From the NCBI RefSeq assembly GCF_027579695.1, contig NC_083577.1:68141241-68205240 (forward strand): a DNA stretch of 64,000 bases, given 5' to 3'. The notes beneath the pieces are model-generated. The model saw nothing but the letters and a program-made list of their open reading frames with translations. It was not told where the DNA came from and searched no databases. The position numbers were made by a program, and so were the translations under genes. Positions 56,250 to 64,000 of this stretch are shown one piece after another. Source of the stretch: Neoarius graeffei. Taxonomy: Eukaryota; Chordata; Actinopteri; Siluriformes; Ariidae. The stretch's first letter is position 1; each line of letters starts with the position of its first letter.

Positions 56250-57076
56250 GGTGGTGTTTACATTAGACCGTATCAGCAGATCATCAGATTAACGTTTTTA
56301 AAACGATTCGCGTGCACACAGCAACGCCAATACACGATTCGCGTGCACACAGCAACGCCAATACACGGATACGCTAATCACATGACTAATTAGACGACAG
56401 TTGAAATGTGTCAGTGCGGCTCAGCGCTTCCTCCTCAGCGGCTGCGCTCCAAATCACTCCGCCCTGAACAGCGAGTGCCCTCTGGAGGGTGCGCACTCCG
56501 GCCCTGCGCAGCTCACAGAGCGCGCGAGTGAAGCGCACGAGCAGTGATTCGGGACTGAGCCGCTGTGTGTGTGATCCCAGTGCATATCGGGCATGCGCAA
56601 GTCACTCACCACTTGCAAGTGGAAGGATGGCAAGCCTAAAGACAATCATAAGGCAGTATTTACATCTTACCATGAACAACATTTAGAATGGCAAAGCATT
56701 ATATTCATACTTTTATACTCTTTAATGAAAAACAAAAAGGTGATACAAGGCGGAAATAATAGCAGGAAGTGAAGTCCGCGCCGTTTTTCAGCAGTCGCGT
56801 CACATGACCAAGGTGGCATGACCAACGCCAGCGAATCAGGAAAGTGGATGTCACAGTGACGTTGTCCAATGACGACGTCAGCTAGAGCTCAGCACTGCGT
56901 TTCCTCGTATCTCAATGTTTACACAGCACCGGATCAGATACGAACTGGGTTGAATACGTGGGCCCTGGCGGATTCAAGTTGTTCCGCCTGTGGAGTCGTT
57001 TCCCGGTGTTTTAATGTGAACGGACAGTGCATCCGCGACGAAAACGAGACGGATACGGTCTAATGTAAACACCACT
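56250..57076. mobile_element. Harbinger-like MITE in the L2 copy
   Basis: TAA at 56247-56249 and 57077-57079 flank inverted ends GTGGTGTTTACATTAGACCG and CGGTCTAATGTAAACACCAC. A 3-bp TAA target fits PIF-Harbinger. A 31-bp unit starting ACGATTCGCGTGCACACAGC is repeated at 56303 and 56334. GC-rich, non-coding. Confidence 0.85.
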
Positions 57077-57135
57077 TAAAGCTGCTTTGCGACAGTGTTT
57101 ATTGTTAAAAGCGCTATACAAATAAACTTGACAGA

Positions 57136-57960
57136 AGGGGTGTTCACACGGCAACTTTTACTCCGGTGTAGCACCGGGGCTGCCCCGGTAGAGCGTTCAC
57201 ACGGTACAAAGTTATACCGGTGTAGCTCCTGAAAGCTACTTAAACCGGTGCAAATCTAACCCTGCTCGGGAGGTGGTTTAAGAAATTTACTCCGGAGTAA
57301 AGGCTAGTTTGCGGGGCAGCACCGATATAAAATGGGACGTCTGAACGCTACAGGGGTAGACTTGCTACGCGTGACGAGAGTTGATTACATACGGGCATTG
57401 CATAATTTTGCATCCTGGTATTTTGCGCTTCCAAAATGGCGAATATTAACAACAACAGAACTGCGTGTCTTCCAGTGTTGCCAGATTGGCAGTTTTAAGT
57501 GCATTTTGGCGGATTTGAACATATTTTGGGCTGGAAAAAGTCAGCAATATCTGGCAACACTGGTGTCTTCATCCACATTGTTTTCCCGGCGCTTGGTGAT
57601 GCCATGACAACCGGGAAAAGGAAGTACATTTTCACGCATGCGCATATTTCATTTCCGCATTATTACTATCGGAAATGATAGTAATAATGATAGGAAATGA
57701 TAATAATAAAAGGAAATGATATCAAAACTTTATTACTATCAAAGGAAATGATAGTAATAAAGTTTTTGCTACTATAGCACGGTCGCAGAAACTGCCGTGT
57801 GACCGCAAGCGGGGCTGCACCGGTGCTAACACGCTTCTCTCTAGTAAGCAGGGTTGTGACGTGTGAACGCTCCACAAAATTTACACCGGTGTAAGATATA
57901 TCGCAACAAAATACATCGGTGCAGCATCGATACAAATATGTGCCGTGTGAACAGGGCTAT
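57136..57960. mobile_element. DNA element with repeated ACCGGTG and TTCACACGG motifs
   Basis: GGGGTGTTCACACGGCA at the left and TGCCGTGTGAACAGGGCT at the right are inverted ends. Subterminal copies of ACCGGTG(T/C) and of TTCACACG recur on both sides. A hairpin with a perfect 18-bp stem lies at 57724-57766. No transposase. Confidence 0.78.
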
Positions 57961-58075
57961 ACACGGGGAGAACAAGCAAACTCCACACAGAAAGACTCCC
58001 ATCGGCTGCTGGACTCAAACCCAGGACCTTCTTGCTGTGAGGCGGCAGTGTTAACCACTACACCACCGTGCCGCC
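57961..58075 (-). mobile_element. SINE head fragment
   Basis: Tail and body missing; head GGCGGCACGGTGGTGTAGTG complement ends at 58075. Diverged, so probably old. Confidence 0.88.
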
Positions 58076-58084
58076 CTGAATTTG

Positions 58085-58195
58085 TGTTGTCTGATTATTT
58101 TATTGTAACTGCTGTCTTGTAAAAGAGAGCTTTCGTCTCGATGGGACTAACCTGGTTAAACAAAGGCTAAATAAAAATAAAATTAAAAAAATACC
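58085..58195 (+). mobile_element. Possible LINE 3' end
   Basis: CTCGATGGGACTAACCTGGT followed by AAACAAAGGCTAAATAAA resembles a frequent teleost LINE tail. Short and untested. Confidence 0.4.
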
Positions 58196-59600
58196 ACTTT
58201 TTTTTTCCTAGTTGCATGGAAACGTACCCAATAAAAAACAAAATATAGGACTGGGCACACCGTGGCTTTTATTTGCCCAGTGAGCTAGCTAAAGCATTTA
58301 TGATTTGTCTGCTCCTGGTCATGTTTTATGGCTTTTATGGCTGTTGTGCTTTGAGCACTTTGCTACCGTCGTGAAAAACCATAACATACAATTCAGGAAT
58401 TCGACTGTTAGATTATTGTTTTATGACAATATTTTACTAGCAGTAGCAATTCCAGTCATAAGATAGTGGTGGGTGCTTGACAGCTCCTTAATGATTTCTG
58501 CAAGTTTGGAAGTTTTTGTTCTGCCCCCTGACCTAGAGAGCATTTAAATTCAATTGTGCAAGTGTAATGATGTTCTGTTGTAAGGGATCTGGCTCTGGCC
58601 CATGGTTATGAGAAACGTTGTTCAAACACCATACTGTGCTGTGTTTATCGTCCCTGTATCTATAGCTGTAATGCTGTTATGATGTGTTTTGGAAAAACTG
58701 AGGTTTCCAAATGGTTTTCCGTCCGTCCATCCTTATTTTACCGTCAGAATATCTTTCATCAGCGTGTGCTTCGGAAGAAAGCCAGTTATTTTGGTTGGAT
58801 AATTTTAATCTCATTTGAGCTTTGTACTCGTATACTGAGATCAGCACGATTCAGCCTCCCCCTTTTTCATCCCTGTTTATTTTGCTCAGTTCATAAACTG
58901 GGTTGTCATCCCTGTTTGGTGATTTGCATCTCTTTTATTATTTAAGTGTGTGTGCGTGTATAAGCTGTGCTTTGTGTGACCAGTAAACAGTACCGGTATA
59001 TATTTCAACACGCTGTCTGGAGCATCTTTGCTTATCACCATGTATTTATTCTGTCTGGATGGTTTGTGTGTCTGTATGAGTGTTGCGTGTAATTTACGGC
59101 TTGTAGTGAGCTGTGTGACAGTAAGAGACTGTAGTTCCTGTCTGCTGGGCAGACACACCAACCAATTGTGTGTGTGTGTGTTTTTTTTTTTTAAATCTGC
59201 CTTTTTCCCCCCCTCTTCCCTTCTCCTTTTTGTTCTTTTTCACGTCCCAAATGGCGTCGGCAGTGCTGAAGGGAGTCTGCAAATACTCATTAGTGCATTA
59301 CTGAAGTTTGGAGTCCTGCCAACAAGTCCATGCAGCCTTCCTTAAGAACGTGGAGAGAGGGGTGGAATGAATTGAGGGAGCGAAGTGGGGATTCACAGGG
59401 TGGGAGGAGAGAGAAAGGGGAATAACTTTTTACCCCCTTCTGTTGTGCAGATTTGGAGTTATGGAGAGCCATATCCTCTCGAGTGATTGTCAGTATATAG
59501 CTCTTTTCCTTACTGAGTCGGTATGAATCATGCTCAATAAAGCCCATATCCAGTGTGTTGAGAGACTGACAAACATGAGCCCTTCTTACACAGATATTTA
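58196..59600. other. No feature seen
   Basis: Unique-looking intron sequence without supported exon or repeat. Confidence 0.4.
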
Positions 59601-59603
59601 AAT

Positions 59604-60680
59604 AATATTGGCTGGCGTTGAGTGGTCTATCAGATATATTCCCTTCAGCTAGCTGAATGGAATATATCTGATAGACCACGAAAAAAGCCAGTCAATATTA
59701 TTATTATTATACATACACATTCGATGGAAGAATTATAGATTTTACAAAAAGTTAAGAACGGGGGGGTAACTTACCAATATCAAGTGCTGATTCTGATCGA
59801 ATGTAATTCAATGTTCGGTCAATCCAGTGTACATGTACAAAGGCAACGTTCTAACAATAAAAATGGTACAAGTCCAAAAAGCCTGGACAACAAGCTATAT
59901 ACAGGTTGACGGTTCAAGTTCACAATTACTTTTGATCGTAGTTAATTGTTACATTGCAGTTGTTCAAAACAAAAAGGCTTTGCTGAGTGAAGTCCTCTTG
60001 TAAAAGTCTCTGTCACTTTTCCTCACCTCCAAGTCGAACTTTGATTATATTTCCGCTATTGCTCTCTTTTCCAGTTTTTCGGTGTCCGTTGGTATGTTTT
60101 TCTCTTGTAAATATGCATGAAGAATATCCAGTGCAGTTTCTGTAGCCTTTCGGGTGTTCAAGCGCGTTTGTCTCTTTAAATCTTCTGCTTTTCATGAAGC
60201 AAACCTCGCGGTCATGTTTGTGAACAAACTGTCACAGTCACTCGCGAGCGCGGAAGTTTTACATCTCCGACGTGTCTCTTTTCCAGTTTTTCGATGTCCG
60301 TTGGTATGTTTTTCTCTTGTAAATATGTGTGAAGAAAATATAATGAAGCTTTGGTAGCCTTTTGGATGTTCAGCGCGTCTTTAGTTTCAGTTTTCAGTTT
60401 ATTTATTTCGTGCTTAATCCGAGCACTGAATTAACCCCGTCTTCTCTCTCTCTCTCCCTGCCGACAAAGAAATGATTGTGCGTGTGCGCAGCAGAAGTTT
60501 TGTCACTGGGTCTTCGCATGAGCACTGAAATGTGACGTCATGTTGTCTTGACAACGTGTAATATTATAACAGTATTGCACGCTCATTCTCCATTGGGGAG
60601 AGTGGCGTAATACATGGAGGATAAGCGATATGATAACAATATTGCCTGCCATCAATAAACCTGCTGAAAGTGGCCCGTAT
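59604..60680. mobile_element. Fold-back element related to 36726-37560
   Basis: Opens with a near-perfect hairpin (59604-59699) centred on AGCTAGCT. Later blocks GGAAGTTTTACATCTCCGAC and GTGACGTCATGTTGTCTTGA recur near 37450. An internal direct repeat starting CTTTTCCAGTTTTTCG lies at about 60067 and 60279. Confidence 0.7.
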
Positions 60681-60998
60681 GTATAATAATCTGCGAATCT
60701 GGTGTAATCACCCGAGTATTCCGGACCAAATAAAGCCGATATGAAGCAGTGCCAGTAAGGGTTTTTACATTGCGAGCCGGCGTTCTGCAACCAGAGGCGT
60801 GACGTGTCACAACAGAACGTCGGCCTCAAGGGTGACGTATCAACGCCTCGTAAATATGAATACCCCGAGAATAACAGCGCTGCTTTCAAAACAAAGGCGG
60901 GTGCACTGAGTGTTAAGGTGCTTTTTTTTTTGGCCGTGAACGTTGTATTTTATACCGCTCTTCAAACACCAGCAAAATTGCTGAGCATCATTTGTTAT

Positions 60999-61042
60999 TT
61001 ATATATATATATATATATATATAATGTGTGTGTGTGTGTGTG
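60999..61042. repeat. (TA)n(TG)n microsatellite
   Basis: About 12 TA units followed by about 9 TG units. Confidence 0.95.
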
Positions 61043-61248
61043 TTTGTATGTGTTTTTTTTTTCCTATATGCTGTATCTATAAATATGAATAAAAAATCAT
61101 AATCTCACACACATTTGTGTCCTTTAGCTGAGCTGGCTTTTCCAGGGGGAAAAATAAGTCTGTCACAGAAAACTGTGCTTGCAGAGGGAGAGAGAGAATC
61201 AGAGTGAAAGGTAATGAGGAAGAGTGGAGAGGCTCGTGCAAGCAACAT

Positions 61249-61620
61249 CTCATCTCATTATCTGTAGCCGCTTTATCCTGTTCTACAGGGTCGCAGGCAA
61301 GCTGGAGCCTATCCCAGCTGACTACGGGCGAAAGGCGGGGTACACCCTGGACAAGTCGCCAGGTCATCACAGGGCTGACACATAGACACAGACAACCATT
61401 CACACTCACATTCACACCTACGCTCAATTTAGAGTCACCAGTTAACCTAACCTGCATGTCTTTGGACTGTGGGGGAAACTGGAGCACCCGGAGGAAACCC
61501 ACGCGGACACGGGGAGAACATGCAAACTCCACACAGAAAGGCCCTCGCCGGCCACGGGGCTCGAACCTGGACCTTCTTGCTGTGAGGCAACAGCGCTAAC
61601 CACTACACCACCGTGCCGCC
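61249..61620 (-). mobile_element. DANA/Mermaid-type SINE
   Basis: Full-length, flanked by an exact 13-bp duplication, GTGCAAGCAACAT, at 61236-61248 and 61621-61633. Confidence 0.97.
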
Positions 61621-61633
61621 GTGCAAGCAACAT

Positions 61634-62479
61634 GTTTGTGTAATCAGTATTATGTTGAGGAGAAAGTGAAGAGAAGTCGGAAGTGATTTGAGGCAGAAAG
61701 GCGTGCAGGCCATAGATGGAGATGTTTGAATATGCGCTGGTCTCGGAAAGAAGAACGTCAAGGTCAAAAATGCCACACCCCTGTCCCGCCATTCTGGCTG
61801 TCCCTTTTACATAAACGTCGATTCTGGCTCCATTACTACCAATCGTTCTGGCTCAGAGGCCGAACACTGCAGACCCTCCTGTTCCACACTCGGACATTTT
61901 ATACAGAAATGTCATAAGGTGTAAGATCCCTGCCTTGAACAGGCTGTGGAAAAGGGGCTATAGTTTGACGTGAGTGAGGGATGGGGTTTGCTGCTGTCAT
62001 GAAGACCTGCAGGTAATCGGATTCAGCAGTGTCAGTCAGGAAGAGAAGGGCATCCACTTGCCATGGAGCTCAGATTTCAGTCCATAAAGCAAGAGAGCAG
62101 ACTCAGCACCAGCTTCCTCTCTCTTCTTCTGCACACCTTTTATCCACCAATGCAAGCTGTGCAAAAAAGGACTTTTCTCCATGAATAGAAAGCTCATCTC
62201 AGTTTTATATGGGTCTGGTGAATGAAGTAAATGTTGGTGGAATTGAAAATTCTAATTGAATTGGTCTGAAATGGAGGTCTTTCACTGCTGCGGCATGTTT
62301 TTGTTTATCATACAGCGTCTGCCATATTGCCGGGCAAACAAAGAAACAGCTGTGACAGTTAATAATGAAAATCGAAACGACTGCAGTCGGTACAGGCTCT
62401 CTGAAATGATCAAAATTATTGTATACCAGCAGATCACGTTACATCCAAAAGCTGAAACATGCAGGCATCACAGATCCAT
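61634..62479. other. No feature seen
   Basis: Unique-looking sequence without supported exon. Confidence 0.4.
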
Positions 62480-62668
62480 ATAATTTAAAACCGAATGTAT
62501 TTATTATTTATTCTTTATCCTGCACACTGCTCTTGGATGTGTGTGTGCACTCATTGCTCACTTGTGTGCACATGCGTGTGTTCACCGCTTCAGCTGGGTT
62601 AAATGCAGAGAAGGAATTTTGCCATGCTTGAGTGTACATGTGACAAAACTAAAGGCTTCTTCTTCTTA
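62480..62668 (+). mobile_element. 3' part of a composite SINE
   Basis: GGGTTAAATGCAGAGAAGGA and GTGACAAAACTAAAGGCTTC followed by TTCTTCTT match the 3' region of the composite SINEs at 28659 and 31760. Confidence 0.65.
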
Positions 62669-63430
62669 ATTTACCCACAAATGTATTTAGTTCACTTGAA
62701 AAGTGTTCGGCAAACCAGCTACCGGATTTGGGACACGACGGCATCCTGAACTATTGAGTATTTATGACTTCTAAATACACCGGAGATACTAAAGGCTTAC
62801 AAAAGTACAGCTGCCTACCGATATTTTGAGGCAGGTTTCGTACCGGAATGTTATGGGAAATTCCCGCTCAAACATGGACATCTAATAGTAATAAACAAGC
62901 CAGGGCTGAGATCTAGCATATTTTATGGTGTTTAGCTGAGTCTACGTTATCAGTACATAAACATGCTGCTAGTCGAGCCAAGCATTAGGTCTCATAAAAT
63001 ATATCACGTCCAAAACACACATCCAGATATATATTTAACGTTGCACAGAGCTTTCACACTAACCTGATGATAGAAAATGTTCTCCACATACACAGAAATG
63101 TTTTGCTTGCTGTTTGACTGCAGATCACCATTTTTCTCGTCTTTGTGGGTTCACTGGGAAGTGGTGAAAAGTTAAACCGAGGCTTATCTCCACGTCTGTT
63201 ATTCCATCCAAAAGCACTACAGGTCTCTGGCATTGTTCTTTTAGGTGTAACTTCTACAAGTTTACCTGGAGATGTTTACTGAATTGGGCTTACAATCGTT
63301 GTCCAACACAACGCTTTCACTGCAATATGGCTGCGTAAACAAATCCGCAGTTGCAGTGACGTCATGTGAAAGTCCTCCATAGCAGCATATGCCAGCTTGT
63401 CTAAAAACTGTTTTGGTTGAAACACTGTCC
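62669..63430. other. No feature seen
   Basis: Unique-looking sequence without supported exon. Confidence 0.4.
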
Positions 63431-63676
63431 GTTCACACGCATTCAGGAAGTGCTTTATCCAGGTGAGGGTTATGGTGGCTCCAGAGCCCATCCTGGGAAC
63501 ACTAGGAGTCGGGCAGGAACACACTCACCCACTCTGGATGGGATAAATGAATATGTAAAATCTCTCTAGTTTATTAGGATAGACTGGTGACTTGTTCAGG
63601 ATGTCCAGGGATTGGCCCCAGCTTGCCCTGCGACCCTGACCGATAAGCGGTATAGATAATGGATGGCCGGATAGTT
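63431..63676 (+). mobile_element. Old SINE 3' region, degenerate
   Basis: GGTGACTTGTTCAGGATGTC, CCAGCTTGCCCTGCGACCCT and GATAAGCGGTATAGATAATG follow the SINE 3' half with many changes, ending in a GGAT-type tail. Confidence 0.6.
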
Positions 63677-64000
63677 TATTACGTGAGTGTGGCTTTAATT
63701 TGCCTGTGCTGTTTTAAATGTAGGAATATAGAGGCCGGCCTTCAGTAGTAATGCAGATAAAAGTTTCCTCGCTCCCTAACCGTATCCTCGAAGGTTATTC
63801 CGTCGTCATTTTACGTCGTAGTGTACCCCGTCTGCTTTCATTGTAATCCGACGATGCCTTTTGCCGTAATTGCATCTTGCAATGCGTATATGCTCCTGTA
63901 AATCCGTCTGCCGTGCTGAAGCTCCTTATTCAGCGACTGTTTGCTCCTCGTGCCTTTTGGTCTGCCTTGAGATCTTTTTTTTTTTTTGTAGGCCCTTCAC

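Larger units (their letters stand above)
54416..57135 (+). mobile_element. Second L2-like LINE copy with two nested DNA elements
   Basis: Closely matches 1870-4058 of the first copy and shows the uninterrupted junction GGCTCCAAATCAAATTTCG. About 0.5 kb is deleted near 55195. Elements at 55436 and 56250 split its 3' region, and the tail AAAAGCGCTATACAAATAAA ends near 57132. Confidence 0.9.

Noticed and set aside
60503-60889. 128-codon minus-strand frame
   Set aside because: Lies in repeat-derived sequence near 60500-60680 and shows no recognisable domain.

Overview
The window looks like a piece of a teleost fish nuclear genome. It carries a vertebrate receptor gene split by a 15 kb intron, many copies of a DANA/Mermaid-type tRNA-derived SINE, several Tc1-like transposons with terminal TA duplications, L2-, RTE- and L1/Tx1-like LINE fragments, and many small hAT-like, Harbinger-like and TTAA-flanked inverted-repeat elements. 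The species cannot be named from the sequence alone. No bacterial-type gene, CRISPR array or recognisable endogenous retrovirus was found.

Only two host genes can be supported. (1) gpr39, a class A G-protein-coupled receptor, on the + strand: coding exon 1 at 5360-6125 and coding exon 2 at 21099-21547, joined in frame to a 404-residue protein. The 14,973-bp intron is mostly transposon: two Tc1 elements, one Tc1 broken by a SINE and a hAT element, several SINEs, a second hAT element holding a SINE and a LINE fragment, and smaller inverted-repeat elements. (2) The first exon of an unidentified secreted or membrane protein at 34252-34312. A GC-rich, CpG-bearing leader precedes it (about 33300-34251). 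The remaining 29.7 kb appears to be its first intron, because no further coding exon is visible.

Layout. 1-4330: SINE and Tc1 ends, then an L2-like LINE that was itself split by the 3' end of another LINE. 4330-6125: gpr39 leader and exon 1. 6126-21098: transposon-filled intron. 21099-21547: gpr39 exon 2. 21548-33300: intergenic mosaic of SINEs, LINE fragments, nested MITEs and a striking 0.39 kb inverted repeat with a circularly permuted tRNA-Lys(CTT) sequence at its centre (24470-24862). 33300-34312: promoter, leader and exon 1 of the second gene. 34313-64000: its intron, with a tandem array of SINE heads, fold-back elements, a long unique-looking stretch (about 39.9-50.2 kb) and a second L2 copy carrying two further nested transposons (54416-57135).

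Most of the longer open frames outside these exons are SINE, LINE or transposase sequence. The most unusual items are the permuted tRNA-Lys inverted repeat, the gpr39 protein that lacks the histidines and one disulfide pair tied to zinc sensing in human GPR39, one Tc1-like element with an intact DD34E transposase and intact ends, and the tandem SINE-head array.
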